From contig NZ_CP029192.1 of assembly GCF_008642315.1 (NCBI RefSeq), positions 6,448,001 to 6,512,000 of the forward strand: a stretch of 64,000 nt of DNA, written 5' to 3'. Both the position numbers and the translations under genes were made by a program. Numbering within the stretch: the first letter of the stretch is position 1; each line of letters opens with the position of its first letter. The DNA is from Streptomyces venezuelae. GTDB lineage: Bacteria; Actinomycetota; Actinomycetes; Streptomycetales; Streptomycetaceae. The notes under the pieces are model-generated. The model saw only the letters and a list, made by a program, of their open reading frames with translations. It ran no database searches and was not told where the DNA came from. Below, one piece after another: positions 42,654-51,767 of this stretch.

Positions 42654-42818
42654 CGCATCGCTCCTTCGACTGACTGCTGTCCCGGACATCCCACAGGTGA
42701 CTGCCACCGGTGGGCTTCGTCGTATCCCAGTTCCCCTTTGCGGGGGACGGCGATGGGACGCAGTAGGGGAGCGCACGGTTCCCTTCGGCGCGCGCCGGGG
42801 CCCTGCGATCAGTCTCCC

Positions 42819-43046
42819 TCAGTCTCCGTACTCCGACATTTCGCCGATCAGACGGGCGGACGAGGGCGGGACGGTGATGCCGTGGATCAGCGAGGGCGGC
42901 ACGGGGGCGGCCGCGGCCGCGGCGGGCACCGCCCAGTGCGGCACCATGCGGGCGCAGTCGCCCCGCAGCGACTCCAAGCTCTCGCTGGGCTCCGACTTGT
43001 GCGCGGCTCGACGCTTCAGGACGACATCCTTCGGGATAACGGTCAT
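42819..43046 (-). CDS. small protein, function unknown
   Basis: A 75-residue protein with a basic N-terminal third (MTVIPKDVVLKRRAAHKS), a single Cys, a poly-Ala stretch (VPAAAAAAPVPP) and an acidic end (GEMSEYGD). There is no signal peptide or membrane helix. A TACGGT box lies exactly 6 bases before the ATG and there is no Shine-Dalgarno, so it is probably translated from a leaderless mRNA; this promoter supports a real gene. It lies divergently from the PfkB kinase gene. I do not recognise it. Confidence 0.55.
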   Translation of the reverse strand: MTVIPKDVVLKRRAAHKSEPSESLESLRGDCARMVPHWAVPAAAAAAPVPPSLIHGITVPPSSARLIGEMSEYGD

Positions 43047-43052
43047 AACGGC

Positions 43053-43058
43053 ACCGTA
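43053..43058 (-). promoter_or_regulatory. -10 box of leaderless promoter
   Basis: TACGGT on the minus strand ends 6 bases before the ATG at 43046 of the small unknown gene. No ribosome site is present. Confidence 0.45.
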
Positions 43059-43180
43059 GGCATCAGGACGCGCACGAAAAAAGCCCTACTATCGGGTAGT
43101 TTTGGCACTTCAGGCGGGGTGCCTCGACCCGGTAGCGTGAACTGTCAATCCTCGCCTCTCCTCCACAGGAGCATCCAGCC

Positions 43181-44155
43181 GTGCGTATCGCAGTCACCGG
43201 CTCCATCGCCACCGACCACCTGATGACCTTCCCCGGCCGCTTCGCCGACCAGCTGGTCGCCGATCAGTTGCACACGGTCTCCCTCTCCTTCCTCGTCGAC
43301 GCCCTCGATGTGCGCAGGGGCGGTGTCGCCGCCAACGTCACCTTCGGCATGGGACAGCTCGGCACCCGCCCGATCCTGGTCGGGGCCGCGGGCTCCGACT
43401 TCGACGAGTACCGCGCCTGGCTCGACCGGCACGGCGTGGACACGGCCTCGGTCCGCATCTCCGAGACGCTGCACACCGCGCGCTTCGTCTGCACCACGGA
43501 CGCCGACCACAACCAGATCGGCTCCTTCTACACGGGCGCGATGAGCGAGGCCCGCCTCATCGAACTGAAGACCGTCGCGGACCGCGTGGGCGGCCTCGAC
43601 CTCGTCTCGATCGGCGCCGACGACCCCGAGGCGATGCTCCGCCACACCGAGGAGTGCCGCTCCCGCGACATCCCGTTCGCCGCGGACTTCTCGCAGCAGA
43701 TCGCGCGCATGGAGGGCGAGGAGATCCGCACGCTCCTCGACGGGGCGACCTACCTCTTCTCCAACGAGTACGAGAAGGGGCTCATCGAGTCCAAGACGGG
43801 CTGGACCGACGCCGAGATCCTCTCGCGCGTCGGCCACCGCGTGACGACCCTCGGCGCGAACGGCGTCCGCATCGAGTCCGCGGGCAAGGACCCGATCGAG
43901 GTCGGCGTCCCCGAGGAGGAGGCGCGGGTCGAACCGACCGGTGTCGGCGACGCGTTCCGCGCGGGCTTCCTCTCGGGCCTCGCCTGGGGCGTCTCCCACG
44001 AGCGCGCGGCGCAGGTCGGCTGCATGCTCGCCACCCTCGTCATCGAGACCGTCGGCACGCAGGAGTACGAGCTGCGCCGCAGCAACTTCATGGACCGCTT
44101 CACCAAGGCGTACGGCCACGAGGCCGCCACCGAGGTCAAGCCCCACCTGGCCTAG
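43181..44155 (+). CDS. PfkB-family carbohydrate/nucleoside kinase
   Basis: A 324-residue kinase. RRGGVAANVTFGMGQLG is the N-terminal PfkB signature (substrate side) and PTGVGDAFRAGFLSGL the C-terminal signature, with the GxGD catalytic Asp; the anion-hole Gly is Val-flanked but intact. FCTTDADHNQIGSFYTGAM suggests an adenosine-kinase-like lid, so adenosine or a related nucleoside is a possible substrate, alongside sugars. The GTG at 43181 has AGGAG 9 bases upstream. It is convergent with the desulfurase gene, only 4 bases apart. Confidence 0.85.
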   Translation: MRIAVTGSIATDHLMTFPGRFADQLVADQLHTVSLSFLVDALDVRRGGVAANVTFGMGQLGTRPILVGAAGSDFDEYRAWLDRHGVDTASVRISETLHTARFVCTTDADHNQIGSFYTGAMSEARLIELKTVADRVGGLDLVSIGADDPEAMLRHTEECRSRDIPFAADFSQQIARMEGEEIRTLLDGATYLFSNEYEKGLIESKTGWTDAEILSRVGHRVTTLGANGVRIESAGKDPIEVGVPEEEARVEPTGVGDAFRAGFLSGLAWGVSHERAAQVGCMLATLVIETVGTQEYELRRSNFMDRFTKAYGHEAATEVKPHLA

Positions 44156-44159
44156 CTGC

Positions 44160-45536
44160 TCACGAGCTCCGGCGGACCACGTACGCGACACCGCGGTCCG
44201 CCGGCCGCTCGCCCACGTACTCCTGCCCCTGCGTCCAGCACCAGGCGGGGATGTCCACCGCCGCGACCTCGTCGTCGGCGAGGACGGTCACCGTGCCGCC
44301 CACCCGGACCCGCCCGATCGCCTTGGCCAGCTCGATGACCGGCAGCGGGCAGCTCATCCCGAGCGCGTCGACGGTCACGGCCTCCGCGGCCCCGTCCCCG
44401 CCCCCGACCGGCGCCCCCAGGGTCTCCCGCACGCCCCGCACGACGCCGGGCAGCACCTCCAGGAACCGCTCGACCTCCGCCTCATCGGCCCCGAACGGCA
44501 GCGACACCCGTACGTTCCCCTCGCTGACCACCCCCATGGCGCGCAGCACATGGCTCGGCGTCAGCGTCGAGCTCGTGCACGAGGACCCCGACGACACGGA
44601 GAAACCGGCCCGGTCCAGCTCGTGCAGCACCGTCTCCCCGTCGACATAGAGACAGGAGAAGGTGACGAGGTGCGGCAGGCGCCGCACCGGATCGCCCACC
44701 ACCTCGACATCCGGCACCAGACCCGGCACCCGCGCCCGGATCCGCTCCGTCAGCTCCCGCAGCCGTACCGCCTCCGCGTCCGCCTCGGCCCGCACCGCCC
44801 GCAACGAGGCGGCCGCCGCCACGATCGCCGGAATGTTCTCGAAGCCGACGGCGCGCCCGGACTCCCGCTCGTCGACGGGCCCCCGCACGGCGAAGCGCAC
44901 TCCCTTGCGTACGACGAGGAGCCCGACTCCTGCCGGACCACCCCATTTATGCGCACTCCCGGTCAGCAGCGACCAGTCCCCGTCGACGCGCCCCCACGCC
45001 AGCGACTGCGCCGCGTCCACCAGGAGCGGCACCCCGGCGGCCCGGCACACCTCCGCGACCCGGGCGACCGGCTGCTCCGTGCCGACCTCGTGGTTGGCGG
45101 ACTGCAGACAGGCCAGCGCGGTGTCCTCCCGCAGCGCCTCGGCGTACGCCTCCGGGTCCACCGCCCCGCCACGGTCCACTCCCACCCGGGTCACCGCCCC
45201 GCCGTCGCCCTCATGGGCCTCGGCCGAATGGAGCACCGACGAATGTTCGACGGCCGACACGATCAGGTGGCGTCCGACGCGCCGTCGCCCGGCCAGCGCC
45301 CCGGCCGTCCCGGAGTGCACGGCGCGGGTGCCGGAGGAGGTGAAGACGAGCTCGTCGGTCCTGCAGCCCACCGCGTCGGCGGCCGCCTCGCGCGCGGCGT
45401 CGAGGAGTAGCCGGGCCTGCCGCCCCTCGCGGTAGAGCCGCGAGGGATCGGCCCACCCCTCGTCGAGGGAGGCCTGCAGAGCCTGCCGCGCGACGGGATG
45501 GAGCGGGGCGGAGGAAGCGACATCGAAGTAGGACAC
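44160..45536 (-). CDS. cysteine desulfurase fused to TusA sulfurtransferase domain
   Basis: A 458-residue fusion. Residues 1-380 are a class-V PLP-dependent desulfurase: SANHEVGTEQP, the PLP lysine Lys197 in GSAHKWGGPAG, and the sulfur-accepting Cys320 in SVSSGSSCTSS, as in the IscS/NifS group. Residues about 387-458 are a TusA domain with the CPxP motif (DALGMSCPLPV, Cys396). The desulfurase would take sulfur from cysteine as a persulfide and pass it within the same chain to TusA, for tRNA thiolation, molybdenum cofactor or Fe-S clusters; the acceptor is not known. The ATG lies upstream of a repeat-rich gap. It is in the neighbourhood of several Fe-S genes. Confidence 0.88.
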   Translation of the reverse strand: MSYFDVASSAPLHPVARQALQASLDEGWADPSRLYREGRQARLLLDAAREAAADAVGCRTDELVFTSSGTRAVHSGTAGALAGRRRVGRHLIVSAVEHSSVLHSAEAHEGDGGAVTRVGVDRGGAVDPEAYAEALREDTALACLQSANHEVGTEQPVARVAEVCRAAGVPLLVDAAQSLAWGRVDGDWSLLTGSAHKWGGPAGVGLLVVRKGVRFAVRGPVDERESGRAVGFENIPAIVAAAASLRAVRAEADAEAVRLRELTERIRARVPGLVPDVEVVGDPVRRLPHLVTFSCLYVDGETVLHELDRAGFSVSSGSSCTSSTLTPSHVLRAMGVVSEGNVRVSLPFGADEAEVERFLEVLPGVVRGVRETLGAPVGGGDGAAEAVTVDALGMSCPLPVIELAKAIGRVRVGGTVTVLADDEVAAVDIPAWCWTQGQEYVGERPADRGVAYVVRRSS

Positions 45537-45895
45537 GCCTCAAAACTAAGACGTCATCCCACAGGGCCGCCCCAAGGGGCGCCCCGCAGGGGCAGCCCTG
45601 CAGGGGCGCGGGGAACTGCGCGCTCGGCCACGAACCACTTGCACCCGCCGGACCAGCGGATTCCGCCGAGCTCGTGGGCGCCCCGACCCTCCGTCAGAAA
45701 GCGGCCGAGGGAGCCTGGTCCCACCCTTCGGAGTGACCCGCGGCGCGTTAGGCACCCTCCCCGCGCGACCCCAAATAGCGTCCAGTAGGGTTTGGTCCGC
45801 ATAAACATCCAAACCCCTGCCCGCCGCAGGGCGGCGACCGACCAGCGTGGAGGCCGCAGCCGACCGCGCGGGCGAGACTCTCGGGAAGGCGCTAC
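45537..45895. other. repeat-containing gap upstream of ctaC
   Basis: The 359 bases between the desulfurase start and ctaC hold one copy of the Streptomyces intergenic repeat (45602-45634; opening arm and AACTGCGCGCTC core) preceded by GC-rich inverted segments. Two TANNNT boxes follow, TAGCGT near 45777 and TAGGGT at 45786-45791, which may belong to the ctaC promoter, giving a leader of about 100 bases. No gene is seen. Confidence 0.5.
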
Positions 45896-46858
45896 GTGAG
45901 TCCCAACGGCTCCGACCGCTCGTCGCGGCGCCCGATGCGGCGGAAGCTGCCGCAGGTGCTGACTGCGGGCCTGATCCTGGCGACCGCCACCGGTTGCACA
46001 TACAAGGATTTCCCCCGCCTTGGAATGCCCACCCCGGTAACGGAAGAGGCTCCGCGGATTCTCTCCCTCTGGCAGGGCTCGTGGGCGGCAGCGCTCGCCA
46101 CGGGCGTGCTGGTCTGGGGCCTGATCCTGTGGAGCGTCATCTTCCACCGGCGCAGCCGCACCAAGGTGGAAGTACCGTCGCAGACGCGTTACAACATGCC
46201 CATCGAGGCGCTCTACACGGTGGTTCCGCTCATCATCGTGTCGGTCCTCTTCTACTTCACGGCACGTGACGAGTCGAAGCTCCTCGCGCTCGAAGACAAG
46301 CCGGCCCACACGGTCAACGTGGTCGGCTATCAGTGGAGCTGGGGCTTCAACTACATCGAGGACGTGCCGGGTTCCGACAAGGGCGACGCCAAGACGTCCA
46401 AGGACCTGGAAGCCATTCCGGACCGTTTCCGCGAGGACTTCCCGGCCAACGCCGGCGGTGTCTACGAAGTCGGCACGCCCGGCGAGCGGAACCCCCAGAA
46501 CGGCAACCCCGGACCGACCCTCTGGCTCCCCAAGGGCGAGAAGGTCCGTTTCGTTCTGACTTCGCGTGACGTCATCCACTCCTTCTGGGTGGTGCCGTTC
46601 CTCATGAAGCAGGACGTCATCCCGGGCCACACCAACGCCTTCGAGGTGACTCCGAACAAGGAGGGCACCTTCATGGGCAAGTGCGCCGAGCTCTGCGGCG
46701 TCGACCACTCCCGGATGCTCTTCAACGTCAAGGTCGTCTCTCCCGAGCGCTACAAGCAGCACCTCGAGGACCTCGCGAAGAAGAACCAGACCGGTTACAT
46801 CCCGGCCGGCATCGAGCAGACGGGCCACGAGAAGAACCGGGAGACGAACAACCTGTGA
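45896..46858 (+). CDS. ctaC: cytochrome c oxidase subunit II
   Basis: A 320-residue protein. The N-terminal signal ends in a lipobox-like ATATGC, so it may be a lipoprotein; two membrane helices follow (about 60-80 and 100-122). The CuA domain has HSFWVVP, then [12 protein letters not shown], which supplies the two Cys, His and Met ligands. It takes electrons from the bcc complex and passes them to subunit I on the outer face. GGGAAGG lies 6 bases before the GTG. The ctaD start overlaps its stop (GTGA). It is the first gene of the ctaC-ctaD-ctaF operon. Confidence 0.96.
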   Translation: MSPNGSDRSSRRPMRRKLPQVLTAGLILATATGCTYKDFPRLGMPTPVTEEAPRILSLWQGSWAAALATGVLVWGLILWSVIFHRRSRTKVEVPSQTRYNMPIEALYTVVPLIIVSVLFYFTARDESKLLALEDKPAHTVNVVGYQWSWGFNYIEDVPGSDKGDAKTSKDLEAIPDRFREDFPANAGGVYEVGTPGERNPQNGNPGPTLWLPKGEKVRFVLTSRDVIHSFWVVPFLMKQDVIPGHTNAFEVTPNKEGTFMGKCAELCGVDHSRMLFNVKVVSPERYKQHLEDLAKKNQTGYIPAGIEQTGHEKNRETNNL

Positions 46859-48591
46859 GCATCCTCAACGAACCCCAGGGTGCCGCGGCAGCGGACTCGT
46901 ACGAGGACGAGCTGCCGGTCAGGCGCAAGCAGCCGGGCAACGTCGTGATCAAGTGGCTGACCACCACCGACCACAAGACGATCGGCACGCTCTATCTGGT
47001 CACGTCGTTCGCGTTCTTCTGCATCGGCGGCGTCATGGCGCTCTTCATGCGCGCCGAACTGGCCCGTCCCGGCACGCAGATCATGTCGAACGAGCAGTTC
47101 AACCAGGCGTTCACGATGCACGGCACGATCATGCTGCTGATGTTCGCGACGCCGCTGTTCGCCGGTTTCGCGAACTGGATCATGCCGCTGCAGATCGGTG
47201 CTCCCGATGTGGCGTTCCCGCGACTGAACATGTTCGCCTACTGGCTGTACCTGTTCGGCTCGCTGATCGCGGTCGGCGGCTTCCTCACCCCGCAGGGCGC
47301 GGCCGACTTCGGCTGGTTCGCGTACAGCCCGCTGTCGGACGCGGTCCGCTCGCCGGGCATCGGCGCGGACATGTGGATCATGGGTCTGGCCTTCTCCGGC
47401 TTCGGTACGATCCTCGGCTCGGTCAACTTCATCACCACCATCATCTGCATGCGCGCTCCGGGCATGACGATGTTCCGCATGCCGATCTTCGTGTGGAACG
47501 TGCTGCTGACCGCGGTGCTCGTGCTGCTGGCCTTCCCGGTCCTGGCCGCCGCGCTGTTCGCCCTGGAGGCGGACCGTAAGTTCGGCGCCCATATCTTCGA
47601 CGCCTCGAACGGCGGCGCCTTGCTGTGGCAACACCTCTTCTGGTTCTTCGGCCATCCAGAGGTGTACATCATCGCCTTGCCGTTCTTCGGCATCATTTCC
47701 GAGGTCATCCCGGTCTTCTCCCGCAAGCCGATGTTCGGCTACATGGGCCTGATCGGCGCGACCATCGCGATCGCGGGTCTCTCCGTGACCGTGTGGGCGC
47801 ACCACATGTACGTCACCGGCGGCGTGCTGTTGCCGTTCTTCTCCTTCATGACGTTCCTGATCGCCGTGCCGACAGGCGTGAAGTTCTTCAACTGGATCGG
47901 CACGATGTGGAAGGGGTCACTGAGTTTCGAGACCCCGATGCTCTGGGCGGTCGGCTTCCTGATCACCTTCACCTTCGGTGGTCTGACCGGTGTCATCCTG
48001 GCCTCGCCGCCGATGGACTTCCACGTCTCGGACTCGTACTTCGTGGTGGCGCACTTCCACTACGTGGTGTTCGGCACCGTGGTGTTCGCGATGTTCTCCG
48101 GCTTCCACTTCTGGTGGCCGAAGTTCACCGGCAAGATGCTCGACGAGCGTCTGGGCAAGATCACCTTCTGGACGCTGTTCGTCGGCTTCCACGGCACGTT
48201 CCTCGTCCAGCACTGGCTGGGTGCCGAGGGCATGCCGCGCCGGTACGCGGACTACCTGCACGCCGACGGCTTCACGGCCCTGAACACGATCTCGACGATC
48301 TGTTCGTTCCTGCTCGGTCTGTCGATCCTGCCGTTCTTCTACAACATCTGGAAGACCGCCAAGTACGGCAAGAAGATCGAGGTCGACGACCCGTGGGGCT
48401 ACGGCCGCTCCCTGGAGTGGGCGACGTCCTGCCCGCCCCCGCGGCACAACTTCCTCACGCTGCCGCGCATCCGGTCGGAATCGCCCGCGTTCGACCTGCA
48501 TCACCCTGAGATCGCGGCGATCGGCCACCTCGAGAACGACGGACAGAAGGACACCGCGCTGTTCGGCGGCGACAAGGAGACCGCGAAGTGA
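46855..48591 (+). CDS. ctaD: cytochrome c oxidase subunit I
   Basis: A 578-residue, 12-helix protein. Heme a and a3-CuB ligands are visible: FTMHGTIM (heme a), [13 protein letters not shown] (the His-Tyr cross-link), VWAHHMY (CuB) and VVAHFHYVV (heme a3 and heme a). It reduces oxygen to water and pumps protons in the aa3 oxidase. The GTG overlaps the ctaC stop; a longer frame upstream would lie inside ctaC. It overlaps ctaF by 4 bases, so translation is coupled through the three genes. Confidence 0.97.
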   Translation: MSILNEPQGAAAADSYEDELPVRRKQPGNVVIKWLTTTDHKTIGTLYLVTSFAFFCIGGVMALFMRAELARPGTQIMSNEQFNQAFTMHGTIMLLMFATPLFAGFANWIMPLQIGAPDVAFPRLNMFAYWLYLFGSLIAVGGFLTPQGAADFGWFAYSPLSDAVRSPGIGADMWIMGLAFSGFGTILGSVNFITTIICMRAPGMTMFRMPIFVWNVLLTAVLVLLAFPVLAAALFALEADRKFGAHIFDASNGGALLWQHLFWFFGHPEVYIIALPFFGIISEVIPVFSRKPMFGYMGLIGATIAIAGLSVTVWAHHMYVTGGVLLPFFSFMTFLIAVPTGVKFFNWIGTMWKGSLSFETPMLWAVGFLITFTFGGLTGVILASPPMDFHVSDSYFVVAHFHYVVFGTVVFAMFSGFHFWWPKFTGKMLDERLGKITFWTLFVGFHGTFLVQHWLGAEGMPRRYADYLHADGFTALNTISTICSFLLGLSILPFFYNIWKTAKYGKKIEVDDPWGYGRSLEWATSCPPPRHNFLTLPRIRSESPAFDLHHPEIAAIGHLENDGQKDTALFGGDKETAK

Positions 48592-48986
48592 AGATCCAGG
48601 GCAAGATGTTCATCTGGCTGAGCGTCTTCGTCCTCGCCATGGCGATCGTCTATGGCGTGTGGTCGAAGGAGCCCGCCGGTACCACGGCGCTCTTCCTGGC
48701 CTTCGGCCTGTGCATCATGATCGGCTACTACCTGGCCTTCACGGCCCGGCGTGTCGACGCCTCCGCACAGGACAACAAGGAGGCCGACGTCGCGGACGAG
48801 GCCGGCGAGGTGGGCTTCTTCAGCCCGCACAGCTGGCAGCCGCTCTCCCTGGCCGTCGGTGGCGCGCTCGCCTTCATGGGCGTCGTCTTCGGCTGGTGGC
48901 TGCTGTACTTCTCGGCCCCGATCATCCTGATCGGCCTGTGGGGCTGGGTGTTCGAGTACTACCGCGGCGAGAACCAGACCCAGTGA
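48588..48986 (+). CDS. ctaF: cytochrome c oxidase subunit IV (actinobacterial CtaF)
   Basis: A 132-residue membrane protein with four hydrophobic segments and a charged central loop (about residues 55-75, [16 protein letters not shown]). The tail ends [11 protein letters not shown]. The length and operon position match the small actinobacterial subunit IV of the aa3 oxidase. The GTG overlaps the ctaD stop. A terminator follows. Confidence 0.92.
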   Translation: MKIQGKMFIWLSVFVLAMAIVYGVWSKEPAGTTALFLAFGLCIMIGYYLAFTARRVDASAQDNKEADVADEAGEVGFFSPHSWQPLSLAVGGALAFMGVVFGWWLLYFSAPIILIGLWGWVFEYYRGENQTQ

Positions 48987-49011
48987 GTCTGTAGTTCCCG
49001 ATCCGCACCCC

Positions 49012-49049
49012 AAGGGCCCCGGCACTCCGTATGGAGCGCCGGGGCCCTT
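49012..49049 (+). terminator. terminator after ctaF
   Basis: A 12-bp perfect stem, one mismatch, then 4 further pairs and a GTAT loop (arms 49012-49028 and 49033-49049). It ends the ctaC-ctaD-ctaF transcript. Confidence 0.8.
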
Positions 49050-49108
49050 CGGCGTAAGCGACACCCCACGGACGGGTCACTCGCCGCGCCGGGCGTGATG
49101 AACCTTCA

Positions 49109-49114
49109 TACCGT
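49109..49114 (+). promoter_or_regulatory. -10 box of leaderless promoter
   Basis: TACCGT ends 6 bases before the ATG at 49121 of the L,D-transpeptidase gene. There is no ribosome site, so the mRNA probably begins at the start codon. Confidence 0.5.
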
Positions 49115-49120
49115 GTGTTT

Positions 49121-50365
49121 ATGAGCCACTCTCCGCGAATTCGCACGGTACTGAGCTGCACGATGCTGGTGGCCGCACTCGGTGCGGGGACCACGGCCTG
49201 CGGGAGCTCCCACCACCCGCTGTCGGCCAAGCCGTACGACGCGGCGGACCAGATCGCCTTCAACGGTCCCGTGGGCAGCAAGAAGGCGGATCCGGACAAG
49301 CCCCTGGAGGTCACGGCCCAGGGCGAGGACGGGCGCATCACCGACGTGCTGGCCACCGACGCCATGGGGCGGTACGTGGCGGGCGAACTCTCGGCCGACG
49401 GCTCCCGGTGGCACAGCACCACGCCGCTGGCGGCAGGCGCCCACTACACCGTGCGGGTGAGCGCGGAGGACGAGGACGGGGCGCCGGGCCGCAAGGTCCT
49501 GACCGTCGACACCGACCTGCCCGCCAAGAAGAAGCGGCTGAAGGTCACCTTCGGCCCCGACGCGGGCAAGTACGGCGTCGGGCAGCCCGTCACGGCGAAG
49601 CTCAGCAAGCCGGTGAAGGGCAAGGAGGCCAGATCGGTCGTCGAGCGCGCGCTGAAGGTCCGCTCGGTGCCCGCCACCGAGGGCTCCTGGTACTGGGTGG
49701 ACAGCGAGACGCTGCACTACCGCCCGAAGGACTACTGGCCCGCCGGCGCGACCGTCGACGTCTCCAGCAACCTGGAGGGCCTGAAGGTCAAGGAGAAGCT
49801 GTGGGGCGGCGAGGCCAAGCCGCTCAAGCTGACCATCGGCGACCGCGTCGAGGCCGTGACGGACGCCGGATCGCACTACATGACGGTCTACCGCAACGGC
49901 GAGGAGATCAACTCCATGCCCGTGACCACGGGTAAGCCCGGCTACTCGACGCGCAACGGCGTCAAGGTGGTGCTGGGCAAGGAGTACTCCGTACGCATGA
50001 CCAGTGCCAGCATCGGCGCATCGGACTTCTACGACAAGATGGTCTATTACGCGACGCGGGTGACCGACTCGGGTGAGTACGTGCACGCCGCGCCCTGGTC
50101 GGTGGGCTCCCAGGGCTCCGCGAACACCAGCCACGGCTGCACCGGCATGAGCACGGGGGACGCCGCCTGGTTCTACGAGACCGTCCGGCAGGGCGACCTC
50201 GTGACGGTCATCAACAGCTACGGCGAGGACATGCCGGCGTTCGGCAACGGACTCGGCGACTGGAACCTGAGCTGGAAGAAGTGGCGCAAGGGCAGCGCGC
50301 TGCTCTCCGGGACCAAGGAGGGCCCCGCGGCGGCCGAGGCGGCCAGGCTGCGGCCGCAGGTCTGA
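49121..50365 (+). CDS. lipoprotein L,D-transpeptidase with Ig-like domains
   Basis: A 414-residue secreted protein. The lipoprotein signal ends near GTTACGSS (Cys27). Two Ig-like domains (about 40-130 and 135-235) precede the YkuD catalytic domain with the active-site motif NTSHGC (His338, Cys340), as in mycobacterial Ldt enzymes. It should form 3-3 cross-links in peptidoglycan outside the membrane. The ATG at 49121 is preferred over the GTG at 49115 because a TACCGT box lies 6 bases before it. It lies between the ctaF terminator and its own strong hairpin, so it is transcribed independently of the oxidase genes. Confidence 0.92.
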   Translation: MSHSPRIRTVLSCTMLVAALGAGTTACGSSHHPLSAKPYDAADQIAFNGPVGSKKADPDKPLEVTAQGEDGRITDVLATDAMGRYVAGELSADGSRWHSTTPLAAGAHYTVRVSAEDEDGAPGRKVLTVDTDLPAKKKRLKVTFGPDAGKYGVGQPVTAKLSKPVKGKEARSVVERALKVRSVPATEGSWYWVDSETLHYRPKDYWPAGATVDVSSNLEGLKVKEKLWGGEAKPLKLTIGDRVEAVTDAGSHYMTVYRNGEEINSMPVTTGKPGYSTRNGVKVVLGKEYSVRMTSASIGASDFYDKMVYYATRVTDSGEYVHAAPWSVGSQGSANTSHGCTGMSTGDAAWFYETVRQGDLVTVINSYGEDMPAFGNGLGDWNLSWKKWRKGSALLSGTKEGPAAAEAARLRPQV

Positions 50366-50390
50366 CGGCCCGGCAGAGAGCCTGTCAGAG

Positions 50391-50436
50391 GCGTACGAGA
50401 GGGGCCCACGCCGTGGCGTGGGCCCCTCTCGTACGC
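50391..50436. terminator. perfect 22-bp inverted repeat
   Basis: Arms 50391-50412 and 50415-50436 are perfectly complementary with only two bases between. It separates the transpeptidase gene from the convergent receiver-like gene and can serve both. Confidence 0.85.
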
Positions 50437-50473
50437 ACATCGGTGTGCCGCTGGTGAATGGCTCGAGTTTCGC

Positions 50474-50872
50474 TCAGGCCTCGACGGCCGTCTTCTCGCG
50501 CAGCAGCCCGGCCAGAGCGCTCGCGAACTCCACCGGCTCGACCGGCAGGGTCACCGCGGCCTCCGCCCGGCTCCAGGTGGCGAGCCAGGCGTCCTGCGGG
50601 CGCCCCATCAGGAGCAGCACGGGCGGTGCCTGGAAGACCTCGTCCTTGATCTGGCGGCAGACACCCATGCCGCCGGGCGCCGACTCGCCGTCGAGGACGC
50701 AGACGTCGATGCCGCCCCGGTCCAGTTCCTTGAGGACCGCGTGCGGCGTCGCGCACTCGATGAACTGGACCTGGGGAACATCCGTGGCCGGCCTGCGGCC
50801 CGTGGCCAACCGGACTTGCTCGCGGGTGCTCGCGTTGTCGCTGTAGACCAGCACCGTGGCGGTCGGCTGCAT
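50474..50872 (-). CDS. degenerate response-regulator receiver protein
   Basis: A 132-residue single-domain protein with the alternating strand/helix pattern of a CheY-like receiver. An Asp at the phospho-acceptor position (Asp61 in VCVLDGE) is kept, and Asp12 (YSDN) is one residue of the usual acidic pair. The switch Thr/Ser is replaced in PVLLLMG and the invariant Lys in the KPxxP loop reads LPVEP, so phosphorylation is doubtful. GGAGG lies 4 bases before the ATG at 50872. No output domain. It is divergent from ctaE, with 198 bases between. Confidence 0.7.
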   Translation of the reverse strand: MQPTATVLVYSDNASTREQVRLATGRRPATDVPQVQFIECATPHAVLKELDRGGIDVCVLDGESAPGGMGVCRQIKDEVFQAPPVLLLMGRPQDAWLATWSRAEAAVTLPVEPVEFASALAGLLREKTAVEA

Positions 50873-51070
50873 TGTTCCTCCGATACGTCGAGCTGTTGCG
50901 TCGAGCTGTGCCGTCATGGGATCGGGAACCGATGCGCGGATGCTACTCCTCCCGACACCCCGTCAACACCGCTTCGGACAGGCCTCCGATGGGCCATCCG
51001 GGCAGGACACACCCCGTAGACACTCCGAACGGCACCCCCCGGGGTGAGGGCGGGATAAGCGACCGACATA

Positions 51071-51691
51071 ATGTCGGTCGTGGCGACAGCAACGACAGTA
51101 GATACCGGGCACGCGCACCCGCCGGTCAATCGACCGAACCTCACCAGCGTCGGAACCATCATCTGGTTGAGTTCCGAGCTGATGTTCTTCGCGGCCCTCT
51201 TCGCGATGTACTTCACCCTGCGATCGGTGACAGGTCCTGATCACTGGAAGGAAATGGCCTCGGCCCTTAACTTCCCGTTCTCGGCGACGAACACCACGAT
51301 CCTGGTGCTCTCCTCCCTCACGTGTCAGCTGGGCGTGTTCGCAGCTGAACGCGGGGATGTGAAGAAGCTCCGGATGTGGTTCATCGTCACCTTCATCATG
51401 GGTGCGATCTTCATCGGCGGTCAGGTGTACGAATACACCGAGCTGGTCAAGCACGAGGGCCTCTCGCTCTCGTCCGACCCCTACGGCTCGGTCTTCTACC
51501 TGACCACCGGCTTCCACGGACTGCACGTGACAGGCGGCCTCATCGCCTTCCTGCTGGTCCTGGGCCGCACCTATGCGGCCAGGAGGTTCACCCACGAACA
51601 GGCGACCGCAGCCATCGTCGTGTCCTACTACTGGCACTTCGTCGATGTGGTCTGGATCGGCCTCTTCGCCACGATCTACATGATCAAGTAA
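51071..51691 (+). CDS. ctaE: cytochrome c oxidase subunit III
   Basis: A 206-residue membrane protein with five hydrophobic segments, the actinobacterial form of subunit [14 protein letters not shown] and [14 protein letters not shown] are the conserved motifs, with a Glu in a membrane helix (SSELMFF). The start is the ATG at 51071 or, more probably if leaderless, the GTG at 51080, 5-7 bases after CATAAT/TAATGT boxes. The start region contains an 11-bp palindrome, GACATAATGTC (51066-51076 by inspection). It is separated from the ctaCDF operon by the transpeptidase and receiver genes but belongs to the same oxidase. Confidence 0.93.
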   Translation: MSVVATATTVDTGHAHPPVNRPNLTSVGTIIWLSSELMFFAALFAMYFTLRSVTGPDHWKEMASALNFPFSATNTTILVLSSLTCQLGVFAAERGDVKKLRMWFIVTFIMGAIFIGGQVYEYTELVKHEGLSLSSDPYGSVFYLTTGFHGLHVTGGLIAFLLVLGRTYAARRFTHEQATAAIVVSYYWHFVDVVWIGLFATIYMIK

Positions 51692-51767
51692 GCGGAGGTC
51701 GCTCACGCGACACATCCGAAACATTCCAGAAGCATCGACGCAGAAGATCCTGACACCGGGGTAATCC

